From Acheta domesticus (Eukaryota > Arthropoda > Insecta > Orthoptera > Gryllidae): a DNA stretch of 64,000 bases. The DNA lies in assembly GCA_031308135.1 (NCBI GenBank), contig JAHLJT010000631.1, forward strand, positions 156,629,276 through 156,693,275, read 5' to 3'. Under the pieces are notes generated by a model that had not been told where the DNA came from, did no database searches, and saw only the letters and a program-made list of their open reading frames with translations. The position numbers and the translations under genes were made by a program. This document shows, piece after piece, positions 1-10,545 of the stretch. How positions within the stretch are numbered: the first letter of the stretch is position 1; every line of letters starts with the position of its first letter.

Positions 1-120
1 CCAAAATACGCACCCGACAGCACTCAAAACCCGAGGACTTCCAGCACAAGGCACTTCACTTTTGTGCAAATTAACATAACAGTTCACTCGCCCGAAAATA
101 TTAAATAATCAATCAATATG
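1..120 (+). repeat. Possible SINE 3' tail fragment
   Basis: The stretch ends in a 'cgcccgaaaa' motif followed by an AATC/ATCA-rich tail, resembling the 3' ends of the better SINE copies near 6.6 kb and 15.7 kb. No A or B box is present because the window starts inside it. Assignment is by similarity of the tail only. Confidence 0.25.
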
Positions 121-399
121 ATTTATTAGTTTTAATTGAAATATAAAAATGATATATAAAAATGATTTAAAACCTGTGATTCATTAAAAATATTTGTTGT
201 GTAAAATTCATGTTCATTCACACTGTCAAAATTTAGCTCTTACTTGAAGTGGCTCCCGCCAAGTTAATAAAGCACTGGAATGAAAGTAGGTCTGGCAACA
301 ACCACTCACTAGACGCTGTTCTATGTGACTTAAAATTACTTCGTGACAAGAAGAATCCATAGCTTCCTCGACGTATAAAACACGCCTCTTACGATCAGA

Positions 400-850
400 A
401 TAATTTCAGTGTCGAACGTGAACGGCTATCACCAACCATGATTCCCCCTGCTGCAGCTCACAAATTGGCACGACATTGCATTGGTCACAACGCGTAGCTC
501 CTCATCCTCTCAAAGGACAGGAATAGCGACCACGAAACCTGGCGCGGAAACCGCTGCCCGTCACGTGAGTACTTATTTAATTAAACGTAAGTAATTAGGG
601 AAATGAGAGAGCCGCGCGTTTGCTCACTGTCGGCGCCGTTGCTCCACCGCCGACTGCCGGCGAGCGTACGAGCGAGCAAGCGAGCGAGCGAGCGAGCGGC
701 GGAGAGTCTTGCGAGCGGCACGGCGTCAAAAGGGATATTAATTAGTGCGCGTCGGCGCCAGCCACTGATCCTCCCAGCCGCGCGGCAGACTGTGTGTGCA
801 TTGTGAGCTCCTCGGAGCGCCGCGCGCTGCTCGTATCACGCTTGTGCGGC
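400..850. promoter_or_regulatory. CpG-rich patch, possible promoter or 5' exon
   Basis: In an otherwise AT-rich window this stretch is CG-rich with many CpG dinucleotides, and includes a short (CGAG)n run at 664-700. A 'CACGTGAGT' at about 562 would suit a splice donor. An open frame from 603 to 806 is low-complexity and not recognisable. A promoter or first exon of a host gene is an inference; a GC-rich transposon fragment is an alternative. Confidence 0.25.
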
Positions 851-1460
851 TATTTTAGGAGAACGGAGTAATTGGGACATGAATGCCAACTAAAGAGGTG
901 TAACGAGTTCGAGAAGAAGGGGAAAAATTGGGGAGAAATAAAAGGAGAGGAAAAAGAGAATGGAAGATAATATATAAAACACAATAAAAACTTACAGTAT
1001 TGGTAAGAAAGGTTCCAGAAAGAGTCTGTCAAAAAGAGCGTTTAGATGAATAGCTGAGGGAAAATCTTTAGAAGTAGAGAGAAATAAAAAGAATTGAAAT
1101 AAAGTACTATAAAATGAACTTCTTTCAAATTAACAAGAAAATTGTAAAACACTCTCTAAAAATATATAAAATATTATAGACTCACGATGTAGAAAAACTA
1201 TTGGACAGTTAACATTTTTTTGGTTTCGAAATTTCTAGTACATAACTTGTCGACCTTCTCAACCCAGCAACTCATGAATAACTCCCGGTGGAACTGACTG
1301 GATTGAATGGAACCCGGTAGAATGATTTCCGGGTAGAATGATTCTAGAAAAATCTTCTCTTCGGCGTCATCACACTCTTCGACTTGTCCACAAATTATAC
1401 TAATGTCTACGACTTGTCCACGAATTGTACCACACTAAAAATGTCGAACAAACAAATTTA
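850..1460. other. No recognisable feature
   Basis: AT-rich sequence with purine-rich stretches around 900-1,100. It has short near-repeats ('cgacttgtccac' twice at 1,380-1,430; 'ccgggtagaatgatt') but no coding frame or complete repeat I can name. Confidence 0.5.
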
Positions 1461-1463
1461 ACT

Positions 1464-1575
1464 ACAGTAATCCCTCAGCATTCGGGAGGGTTAGGTTTCT
1501 GAAAAGCCTCGCGAATCTCAAATCCGCGAATGTTGGGTCTAGCTTTTAATGAAAAAACTTGGGTTAGGTTCCTGG
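1464..1575 (+). mobile_element. pogo/Tigger-like transposon terminus
   Basis: Starts TACAGTAATCCCTC and has the layout typical of pogo/Tigger ends: a GGGTTAGGTTTC-type block followed by an inverted 'AATCCGCGAATGTTGGG' block, so the end folds on itself. The TA before CAGT fits a TA target duplication. No matching opposite end was found nearby, so this is probably a single decayed end. Confidence 0.45.
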
Positions 1576-2138
1576 AAATATAAAAACTGTTTAAAAAAGA
1601 AAGAAAATATGACAAACAATTGCAATAGAACTGAGTAGGCACTGCTACAAACAAAATTCACAATTAACATCCCAAAGAGGAGAAATAAAACAATATTTGA
1701 AACTTATTTCAAACTTGAAAGTAATTGGATATACGATTTGGTTATTTTTGGTTCATCTACTTCTTCATTCTAATATCCAAAATGTGGAAGAATTGCTGCT
1801 TCTATTTCTCTCCACGATGCAGTTTCGCTTCCGTTAGTTCATCATTACGTTCGAGGAGGTTTTCATTGGTAATTATTTCCCGAAGCTACGCTTCAGTGAA
1901 ATCATTACAATGAGAGATGCATAGAACCTGAATGGATTTTCAGTTCGTGTGGCTAAGACCCATACTTCCAAATTCACGCAACTGAATTGAAATATTTTAC
2001 AATTTTGTATTTCTATGATTGTGAATTGACATTCCAAATTTGAGTTTTTTTTGAACGTGATACTTTGAGTTCCGGTGTGTGTCATGGTTCGGTTGACAAA
2101 TGACGCTGATAAAGGAAATTAAATGTGCTCGCTTAAAA
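1576..2138. other. No recognisable feature
   Basis: AT-rich sequence. Short open frames at 1,725-1,913 (+) and 1,873-2,085 (-) are low-complexity and match nothing I recognise. It could be the interior of the decayed pogo-like element to its left, but no transposase motif is visible. Confidence 0.4.
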
Positions 2139-2859
2139 AACTAGTAGTGATTCCAACGCACATACTTTCTCGCACTGCTTCTATACGGTCCTAAATGCTA
2201 TTCCTCTACTTCATAAACCAGCAAAAGAGTTTTCTACCAGCAAACGTTTTCCGTTCCGAGACCCGAAATCCGATACTCACAGTTAACGAACCAGCACATA
2301 TACCACTAGGACACACTAGCACCGTATGGGTCGAACAGAGCCATCAAAAGAATCGAACCGAAAACGTGAAACCGTAATCGAATCGAACGTGAAAAATTGT
2401 TAAAAGTTAAAAATTCGAAAAAAATACATAAAGACACTTCCGGTTCATTTATCGTAATTATCAATATATGTGATTCAAATGGCTTCACATGGTTTCTAAT
2501 CAAGTTTCTAGAATTCTCAATTATTTCCTGAGAATTTTGACAAATAATATTCCCCGACCAGGACTCAAACCATCGAAGCTCCCCACGGAAGAGCTGTGCC
2601 AATCCTCACTGATTAACGTTTGCAACTACATGGGATATGCATGACATTTACACTTATTTAATAGTATAGTGTATAGTGGTTTAATTTCTCGCATTAAGAA
2701 AACTAAAAATACAGAGAATGTAAAAATAATGTCCTTCAGGCGCTCAAAGACGGTATCTGGAAAGATCATCATTCATAACAGAAAAACAAGTTCAATTAAA
2801 GATTAGAAAACTAAGATAAAAACTCCGATAAATTCTGCAATTCTATAGCACCACTAGTT
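2139..2859 (-). mobile_element. ~720-bp tRNA-module element, AACTAGTGGTGC ends
   Basis: This is an inverted-orientation copy of the element at 18,305-19,058 and 45,498-46,252. Both ends carry AACTAGTGGTGC-type inverted termini (AACTAGTAGTG at left, CACCACTAGTT at right). Read on the minus strand it contains a tRNA-like B box (GGTTTGAGTCC near 2,567) followed by the conserved block that ends in a second tRNA-like module near 2,240-2,340. The copies align over their length with about 20% divergence by eye. No protein is encoded. Confidence 0.5.
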
Positions 2860-2929
2860 TTTCTAAATTTAGCAACAGGGTTTTATCCACTTTTACTTAC
2901 CAGATCCCAGCTATAAGATTTTTTTCTGG

Positions 2930-3010
2930 CAAAAATTGGTCGTTTTCCTGCGTACAATTTCATAACTTTCTCTTCTTACGAAGTAATCGTAAGGCTAGAA
3001 AGTAATAATT
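2930..3010. repeat. Terminus of the dispersed noncoding family
   Basis: The 'cataactttctcttcttacgaag' type sequence resembles the ends seen near 31,000 and 62,520, and is the inverse of the start near 33,265 and 63,450 ('gaaagttatgtaatgctgc'). This suggests an imperfect terminal inverted repeat of one dispersed family. Only one end is visible here. Confidence 0.3.
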
Positions 3011-3282
3011 ATTTCGGAACCGTTAGAGATATGCAAGTTGATCGCATGCGTTCTGGTTATATTTTATTTCAATTTAACGTTGAAATACTCATAATTTTAC
3101 TTAAATTGGTTCATACAGATATACACAAGACGATTTGACATGACATACTGTTTCAGAAATCTAATAACAGAGTTGAAAAATTGTTTAAAAGATACAATTT
3201 GGGAAAATACACACAAGTCCTGTACATTTATCTGCATTGATTCTATTCGTGAGTAGAATTCTAGTATTCTAATATTCTATTC

Positions 3283-3723
3283 GTGAGTATTATTATTATA
3301 TATTGTGAAATTTTGCTGCCTGGAGCCGGTGGCCCCTGCGGCCTCCACTATGCTACGCCAGTGGTCACCTTTCACTTTTACCTGGAATGCCAGGTAGTTG
3401 GTCCTCAACTTACGTATACCCTTTCTGGGTCGGTCCTCAAATTACATATAGGCTTAACTCTTATTCCCCTTCCGGTCCCCATTTTACATACCCCGAAGAA
3501 TTTGTGCATTGAAGATTATGGAAAAGATATTGAAAATCACGAAAAACTGTACATAAAAAAATCAAGCCATTCTCAAACAAAACTGTACATAAAAAAATCA
3601 AGCCTGGAGTCCAAATTCTCTCACGTGATCCCTACTTGGTTTGTATTTGTTACATTAATTATTTTTTCAAAACAAACTATTTCTTTGTATTACATACTAT
3701 TGTATAAAATATTATTGTCCTAA
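3283..3723 (+). other. Unassigned 146-codon open frame, probably noncoding
   Basis: The frame covers a GC-richer patch (3,300-3,480) followed by a short direct repeat: 'aaactgtacataaaaaaatcaagcc' type units at 3,546-3,572 and 3,579-3,604. The residues are not protein-like in the second half and the ATG has no good context. I do not recognise it and regard it as probably not a gene. Confidence 0.2.
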
Positions 3724-3724
3724 A

Positions 3725-4330
3725 CTTGTGAAAACTGTCTTTTTCAAAAAATATTATCTAATATAAGAATAGAAGTGGAATTACAGTACTGGTTATGTTA
3801 AAGATTGGAATATTTTTTAAGTTATGTAGTAATGTATGTACTATTATATAATACTTCATACTGTTATTGAATCATAAACATTTTAAATAACAATTACTAG
3901 TTAAAAATATAATTATTGGTTTTCCACGTGAACCTTTTCCCCCCACTTTTCTATCATTGGAATACTGCGATTGCCGCCGCGTCGAGATCTGGCCTTTGCT
4001 CGGCGGATCGGCTTGGGGCAAGAGAGCAGATTTCGTGACGTCACAGAGCATTGAGTTGGCAACCACTGTTCTAGGACCTTAAAATTCAAAATTTTGAGAG
4101 CGAAGGCCACAAAGAAACTGTTCTCACATCGCAATCTCTAGGAAGAGAGCTTCTTGGATATTCTATTTCATTTTGCTGGTCCTGCGCTTCTCGATACTAC
4201 CCACCTGTTCAGAGACGTGCAGAATCTGCAACTGTATGTGAAATTAAACTAATTACTTGATATCCTAGGCGTTGAAATTGCAGAGGTGTACCTCTCAGTT
4301 CCGTAATAAAGTTAAATAATATTTCAATGT
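3725..4330. other. AT-rich then GC-rich patch with a CRE-like palindrome
   Basis: From 3,930 to 4,100 composition rises to near 50% GC, and a perfect TGACGTCA palindrome (CRE/ATF-type site) lies at about 4,036-4,043. It sits about 1.1 kb upstream of the small two-exon ORF at 5,130. A promoter role is inferred from composition and the palindrome only. Confidence 0.25.
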
Positions 4331-5129
4331 GTAGGGTTGTGTTTGCCTGTATTTTCGCATTGATAATTTCACGCAACTTTTCGAAAGTAAAAATCTTTTG
4401 TAATATGTCTGTGACTAGCAAAGAAAGTGAAGAGCTACCTGCTAAGACATACTTAGATATCTCAAGGGCATTATTCATTAAAATAATATTGAAAAGTTAC
4501 TCAGTTCGAAGTATTGGTACCCTGAGGCGAAAATAAAAGAGTAGTTACTACTACATTGACGAAGAAGAAATTAGGTAGCCGTATTGGACATGGGTGTATT
4601 AGATGCAAATATTGGGATGTAAATAGTGGGACATAGAACTGTCACAAAACAGGACAAAAGAAACAATGAAACATGGAACATTGGAGATACCTATGACAAT
4701 ATAAACGTAGCTGTGATTTGGGACGCGGACATTTGTAGAAAATAATTTTATTTTTATTTTGAAAGCGTCATATAACGAAATACAAGGAATATAGACAGCC
4801 AATGGTGACAGATTTTGAATGACGATTTTGAATTTTGATTTTGATGAACGTCAAGTCCAGATATTTTACCATGGTGAAACGAGTTATAACGATAACAAAA
4901 TTAATAACAAAAAATGGAAAACAAACGAAAACGCAGTTGACATGTTGTACTATGGTCATGATTTCGGCAGAAGACATTGATTCCTAATGTGTGCAAATGC
5001 TAGCAAGAACGTTTAGCTTTTGTGAATGAAAACAGTATTTAATAGGGATTTACACTTGAGACATTAGAAAATAATTATTGACGTGAATATTGTTAGTTGT
5101 TTAACATCATATTTAAGACATTAACGTGA

Positions 5130-5619
5130 ATGGAACTTCAACATGGGACTGGTGGTAGACAGAAATTTTCGCGGAAGATCCTTAATTTCGAAAACGCGAG
5201 CTACGAGGAGTTCATCACTTGTATGAACTGGATGCGCCACGAAAATAACATCTTACAAGATATTCAAATAAGATTCTTTCCAAAGAAGGTAATAGGCAAT
5301 CTTTTTCATTAAAGTAAAGCCTTTTAATAAGAAAAATACAAGTTAAATTTGATGACATTACTAATAAATGATATAATAATAAATAAATAAATAAATGACG
5401 ATAAATTATGTAAATTGTACAGGGAAAAGTAACAATAAGTAATGTAATTGTGTTATTAAAACATGAAGGCTGATTTTTATTAATAAACAGATTCCACTGA
5501 GTAACCATCTTGTGTTCTTAAAAAGAATAAATTTGCAGCATTATTTACTGCGTTCTGGATGGGACGTCGGCCCACTGTCAAGCACTAACAAGGAAGATTG
5601 TACTTCAAATGTTTTTTAG
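5130..5619 (+). CDS. Candidate two-exon small gene, function unknown
   Basis: I do not recognise this protein. Exon 1 runs 5,130-5,288 (53 codons), beginning at an ATG immediately preceded by an in-frame TGA, and ends at a splice donor AAG|GTAATAG. A 250-bp AT-rich intron (5,289-5,538) ends in ATTTGCAG. Exon 2 (5,539-5,619) continues in phase for 26 codons to TAG. AATAAA follows at 5,661-5,666, 42 bases after the stop, as expected for a real 3' end. The product would be 79 residues, mixed charged and aromatic, with no membrane segment or signal peptide. The residues look protein-like (motifs such as NFENASYEEF and RSGWDVGPLSS). It may be the last part of a larger gene, or a transposon remnant. 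The splice sites are inferred. Confidence 0.4.
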
Positions 5620-5660
5620 GAAGTGTTGTGAATTGTTCCAAGAACAGGTATATAATACTG

Positions 5661-5666
5661 AATAAA
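5661..5666 (+). terminator. Polyadenylation signal AATAAA
   Basis: A canonical AATAAA lies 42 bases past the stop of the two-exon model, and a T-rich region follows at 5,690-5,710. It supports a 3' end here, although AATAAA is common by chance in AT-rich DNA. Confidence 0.3.
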
Positions 5667-5669
5667 GAT

Positions 5670-5970
5670 TTATTGAAAATTTGTTTCAAACTTCAATTTT
5701 ATTGTTTTTATTACTATTTTATATTCTTTAAGTACATTGGAAGTTACTTTTACTTAGACATTTTTTAAATATTGAATTCTTTTCAATAATGATAGAACGT
5801 TTCAAAATTGCTTTCCCTGACGTGGGAAAAATTGTACGAGTACGATAAATATCTAGTACATGAGAAAGTACAATCTAGTACATTATAAGTTTAACGGGCT
5901 TCCAGTATCCCTTGTTTTGAAACTGTACCGATTGGTAACACAATAAAAAATAAAAGCTACTCATAAGGAA
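5670..5970. other. No recognisable feature
   Basis: AT-rich spacer between the small ORF model and the SINE cluster. Short repeated 'agtacaa/tctagtacat' motifs occur at 5,830-5,890. Confidence 0.5.
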
Positions 5971-5974
5971 ACAA

Positions 5975-6170
5975 GGATTCCTGCGACTGGCTCAGATGGC
6001 TCTGGGCAACAACTATTCCCACTGCAGTCTCTGATAGGAAGAATCGAAGGTTCGGGTCCGACGGATTTTCGAGTATGACATAGCTTGGTCATTATCAACC
6101 GCTGAATGGAGGATAATTCTAGCTGTGATGGCCATTTTTCCGTTTTTTCTCCGATCAATACAACCTGCAA
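5975..6170 (+). mobile_element. tRNA-derived SINE, 5' part
   Basis: Contains a pol III A box (TGGCTCAGATGGCT) at about 5,978 and a B box (GGTTCGGGTCC) at about 6,050, then 'gattttcgagtatgac', matching the full-length SINE at 15,149. It breaks off at about 6,165 where a second copy begins. Confidence 0.65.
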
Positions 6171-6174
6171 AAGT

Positions 6175-6680
6175 CACTAAGGGCATCAACTTTCACTGTA
6201 GTGCTTCGGACGGGGTGGTCATGGGTTCGAGACCTAACGGTGACAAGATTTTCGACACCAATACAAATACATCCGCCAACTGGAGGATAATTCTAGCGGC
6301 CAGCTGCTCTGAACGGTAGTTTTTCGTGGTTTCTCCCATGATCACCAGGCGAATGACGGAGCAATACACTAGCAAACGAACCACGGATCGCGCGCGTTCT
6401 TCTTCCTTGTCTTACCCTCATCCCTTGTTTACAAACACACACACACACACACACAAGCACTACATTACTATTACACTTGTCTGGAGTTTAGAACTTATTC
6501 CGTCAGGGGTGGTGTCCTGCTGGTGGGAGATGCCTGAATTGGGGAAATTCCTGTAACGACCTCGCTAGCCAGTGGAAGAAAATCAGTGCCACCTCCAGCG
6601 AGAAAAATATGCACTTACGGGATTAATGACAGCAGTTGACGCGCCCGAAATCACTAATCAATCAATACATTCAATACCGG
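6175..6680 (+). mobile_element. tRNA-derived SINE, near full length
   Basis: The B box GGGTTCGAGACC lies at about 6,222, followed by the family body: 'ttttcgacacc', 'tggaggataattctagcggcc', an (AC)n run at 6,437-6,454, a 'ggtgggagat' block, and the 3' end 'gttgacgcgcccgaaatcac' with an AATC-type tail to about 6,670. This is the same order as the SINE at 15,149-15,685. The A box is degraded. Confidence 0.65.
6437..6454. repeat. (AC)n microsatellite
   Basis: Uninterrupted CA/AC dinucleotides. This tract occupies the same place inside every long SINE copy in the window, so it is part of the SINE body. Confidence 0.9.
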
Positions 6681-6684
6681 GGGA

Positions 6685-6767
6685 ATGACGAAGAAGTGTT
6701 TTCAGAAACGGGCCACGGACAAAGCCTGATTTTTCCTTCCTTATCCTTGTCCAATCTTCTCCTCTTA

Positions 6768-6809
<42 letters not shown>

Positions 6810-7070
6810 AATTATACACTTCTTACACTTACGAGCTCCACACTACTACTCATATAGGGGAACGCCTGCAGCATGGCGCTTGTCTTGTCTGAGGCGGTGC
6901 TCCGCTGGCGGAGACACGTGGAAAGGGGAAATCCCGAAAGCTCACGTGTAGATCGATGCCCGTTCTAGCGAGGGGAAAACCGCCACCTTCCAGGATATAA
7001 CATGCACTAAACTTACCGAACTAATGATAAAAGTGGTTGACCGAAAACACAAAGCAAATAATCAATGGAT
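6685..7070 (+). mobile_element. SINE copy, 5'-truncated 3' two-thirds
   Basis: Begins within the family body ('acgggccacggacaaagcc'), carries a long (AC)n tract at 6,770-6,808, the 'ggcggtgctccgctggcgg' block, and the 3' end 'gttgaccgaaaacac' with an 'aataatcaat' tail. It follows the previous SINE tail directly, giving a head-to-tail cluster. Confidence 0.55.
6770..6808. repeat. (AC)n microsatellite in SINE
   Basis: About 19 AC units, the longest of the SINE-associated AC tracts in the window. Likely length-variable. Confidence 0.95.
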
Positions 7071-7622
7071 TGTATATAACAGTCGGAAGAAAAGTGGCAA
7101 GAACGCATTAATTGGAGTCAACGCATTGAAATGGAGTCAAGAAAACAGTAGCAATAGGAACAGTGAAGAACAATGTGACACGACAGGGATAACAGTACCC
7201 AAGAACAAACAGCACCAGATTTTTACGTAGTCAAGGATTTTGAACATACAAATCGTATATTATCACCTCCCTTCCTAATTTATTTTCAGATCAGGTGATG
7301 CGAGTAAACTGTTTTTACTCGAATAATAGAGGGCATCAATGGATGTCACCTTCGCTTTCCTGCAGCAGGTAATCTGCTCCTATAATACTGTAAGGGTAGG
7401 GGTTCTTTTACCGATACCAATAATAAGAAAATTCACGTGAAAAGTGGATTAGAAAATGAGAGTCGATTCTAAATCAGCAAAATGTACACCGAATTTACCG
7501 AGATTCACAATATGTAATGTTTCATCCGTTCAATGCACGATCGTTTCACTGATAGTAATTCTACAATACACCACAGTAATAGAACAAAACAATGCAACTA
7601 AAGAAACAAATAATACACTTCC
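7070..7622. other. No recognisable feature
   Basis: AT-rich spacer between the SINE cluster and the piggyBac element. Short open frames only; nothing recognisable. Confidence 0.45.
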
Positions 7623-9410
7623 TTAACCCGTCGATGCACCAATGAAGAATATTACACTTAAACACTTAAGGGGCCTCTGAGGCCCCCCTCCTAAATTTAC
7701 AACGCACGACGGAAAAAGTGAGGTAATTTTTAGTAGAATTAATGATAATGATATTTTATTCTTCGCGTAGTTTACAACAGTAAGACTTCGATTATGATGT
7801 AATTTTATTTGCAATTATTCCAACTAATAATATATTTAGTGGTCTCCTCAAATATTTCTTTCACATTTTGTACAAACACAGTCTTTCAGCCCATTTTGTG
7901 CGGCCATAAATAAGAACAGGAAATTATATATAAATAATAATAAACCAAAATATTTCTTTACATTTTTATTATATTTAATTTAAAAACTCACTAACCTTTC
8001 CCGTTTACTTGTGGAAATTCTATTGCTGGCTCCTATCGATACACTTTTGTGAATTTTGAAAACATTTAAGCAGTTCAATGTTCTTTTCTGTGTTTTTGGA
8101 TTGTTAATCATTGATTTTGTTTCGTTTTGAAAGTTTTTCGGTAGTTCATTTAGGAAAATCCGTCGCCACCAAGTGACATTTTCGTTCTAGTTTTTGGGCA
8201 TTTTGGTGTAATAGATATTGCATCGGTGCTACAATATCGTTTACATTGTACGAGAGATACATTGGTCATCGGCATGTTTGAGGTCTTGACGTATACTAGT
8301 CATCAACTATCTTATCCATCACATCTACTCCAATTTTTGTTTTATTATATAAGATCATTTACGATTTCATGTTTTCAAGATTAAAAAATTGCTGATTGTG
8401 ATGTACGGACATGTAAATAAATATATTTCCTTTTGCTTTGGAAGACAGAGAAAAATTATTAGTATTATCAGACAAGTGTAAAAAAAAGTTGTTTATGTTT
8501 TCACCTCATTTGGAATCTCTTTTGTGTTTTGACATGAAATTCTTAGCAGTGTAAGTTTTTTTGTAATAGGAACTCTGCGAGTAAGAACGTAAAAAAATGT
8601 CGACAGAAATGTTGTATCCTCCTTTCCTCAAGTGTTGGGTCCGTTTTTTCACATTTGCAGCCAAATATTTTACCAAGGGCTCGTCCTTTTGCCTACCAAA
8701 ATATACACTGCTGATGAATGCAAACCCGATCTCCACATCGCAAAACCAGAATATTTTTATGCCATATCTATCAGGTTTATTCCTCATATACTTTCTGGAA
8801 GATCAGCGCCTTTCGTTTCTCATCAAAGTGCATGCACCTTCGAATGTTTTCGAAAATACGAATATTCATTGTTGCTGTGAAAAACGGATCCCATCTTTTA
8901 CTAAAAAAAATCCCTTCTGCATATAATCAAGCTCTTTTCAATACAATTTTTCACACCTATTCACTGAAGTGAGATTAATTTTTGAAGGTCGCTACTTCCC
9001 GCACAATTTAGAGAATGTATTCACACTTGTGACAGATACAGAAATAAATTTTGTATTGAAGATATGCTAACTCAAGAAATATAGTGTCGAAGAGTGAAAG
9101 TATAAAGGAATTTCACTGTCTTAGTCCATTATCGATCGTGCAACATTTTTATAGAAATATTTTCAAAGAAGCCACAGAACACATAGGGGGCCTTTCAGGC
9201 CCCTTAAGTGGAAAGTGCGACTACCTACAGAAAAAGCTAGATTTCTAAAAACCGATTAGTTGCCGTCTCTTCTCCTTGTAGTATTAGTAACAAAAACGAT
9301 TGTTTTAAGATGTCAAGAAATATTATTAGCCACAAGCGAATAACAACAGTTACAGCGATGAGAAGATGTCAAGGGGCCTCCGAGGCCCCTTAAGTGCATC
9401 GACGGGTTAA
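7623..9410 (-). mobile_element. piggyBac-type transposon, decayed
   Basis: The element is bounded by TTAA on both sides and by perfect 13-bp terminal inverted repeats (TTAACCCGTCGATGCAC at left, GTGCATCGACGGGTTAA at right), the hallmark of piggyBac insertion. Just inside the ends lie palindromes AAGGGGCCTCTGAGGCCCC (7,668-7,686) and AAGGGGCCTCCGAGGCCCC (9,371-9,389), with a third, GGGGGCCTTTCAGGCCCC, at 9,186-9,203. These are probable subterminal binding sites. At 1,788 bp it is shorter than autonomous piggyBacs (usually over 2.3 kb) and contains only a piece of transposase on the minus strand, so it is a deletion derivative. Confidence 0.9.
8506..8890 (-). pseudogene. piggyBac transposase core fragment, broken
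   Basis: Minus-strand translation gives the conserved centre of a piggyBac/PGBD transposase. The first part (about 8,885-8,810) reads like the family's 'RCMHFDEKRKAL' block. After a deletion and frame change, 8,787-8,506 gives KPDRYGIKIFWFCDVEIGF, then a YFGRQ-type block, then GGYNISVDIFL. The D in FCDVE and the D in SVDIF sit where the first two catalytic aspartates of the DDD triad are expected. The third aspartate region, the N-terminal acidic region and the C-terminal zinc finger are missing. Non-functional remnant inside the TTAA-bounded element, oriented toward its left end. Confidence 0.8.
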
Positions 9411-9569
9411 ATAAAATTACACATTCAAAATAACAGTTTCAATTATGTACACTGTTTGTATAAAAATAATACACAAAGGGGCATTACTGTTTGTAACTTT
9501 TTTCAATTTAAAGATTTATGCATTCAAATTATTAATAATATGATTAATTCTTATTGAAATTAATATCAC

Positions 9570-9573
<4 letters not shown>

Positions 9574-9622
<49 letters not shown>
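9574..9622. repeat. (TA)n microsatellite
   Basis: About 24 uninterrupted TA units, likely length-polymorphic. Confidence 0.95.
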
Positions 9623-9625
<3 letters not shown>

Positions 9626-10160
9626 CTTCTCTATCACTGTGATTAAATGTATCCTTGTAAAGTACTTCCAAAAATACTAATGTGAAACTTACATTTCATT
9701 TACCTTTCTTCTAAATGGCCATATTATTCTATAGAATGTTTTTAAATTGACTTTGTACACTGATTTTCAGCTAAATTATTATCTGCAAATCTATCTGTGA
9801 TACAACAGAATTACCAATGAATAGAATTAATATTCTAATTTTACGTAATCAAATAAACTGTTTCTCCTGCGTCCTAACCCCGATGGAGTAGCTTGAAGTT
9901 CTTTTTGAGGGAAAACAGGACAAAAATCGAACGTTCTAATTCACCAACACCAGGAGGGATCTGCATATAGTGACATTATTTTAGCGTGTCCGCTCAAGGT
10001 CAGCGCCCAGGGCTGCCGGAAGAGTCCATTCCTTAAATTTATCGCTTTAGGGGGGAGCGCGTCCCTTCCCAGGTCGTGTTGACAGCCCTACTCCAGTTGA
10101 GTAAACATTGACCCCGGATATTCGTCTTCGCAAGGTGCTAGTTTTCAGTTGCATTTCCTT
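9623..10160. other. No recognisable gene; small GC-rich patch
   Basis: AT-rich except for 9,990-10,130, a GC-richer block containing 'cagggctgccggaagag'. No terminal repeat partner or coding frame was found. Confidence 0.4.
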
Positions 10161-10180
10161 AACAGAGTACAGCTATTTGT

Positions 10181-10545
10181 ATGAAGTTCTGTATAAGTGA
10201 TTATTATTTTGTTGTGATCATTGCAATGCGTCCTGTTCAGATCAACTTGCATAAAGACGTCCTTCACAGTCAGACGTGTGAAGTCGTCACCAAAGTACGT
10301 ACTATATCAATTTATGAAGAGACGCTAAAGAAGGTATTGAAAATATCAAAGCAGTTCTTAAGGCGGTAATTGGGGCTTCGGGTGTTTCGAAAATATCTAT
10401 TTACAGAATTAATAAGGAAATTAATTCTATTCAATCAGGAGAATCGTGTCATTTTCTACTCCTAATAAAGAGAAGAAAAGGACGTGGAATCTGCTCTCGA
10501 CAGTTTCAATGAGAGTGTGATTTGCCGCACAATGATTGAATGCAC
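10181..10545 (+). pseudogene. DDE-transposase-like N-terminal fragment, frameshifted
   Basis: Three plus-strand frames in succession give protein-like pieces: HKDVLHSQTCEVVTKV (about 10,236-10,295), ASGVSKISIYRINKEINSIQ (about 10,378-10,437), then STPNKEKK and LDSFNESVICRT (about 10,459-10,532). The order (helix-turn-helix with SVS.IYRI-type recognition helix, basic STP.KEKK linker, FNE..I.RT) resembles the N-terminal region of IS630/Tc1-mariner-related DDE proteins common in insect genomes. At least two frameshifts and in-frame stops make it non-functional. Assignment is from remembered family patterns; a host HTH gene retrocopy is an alternative. Confidence 0.4.
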
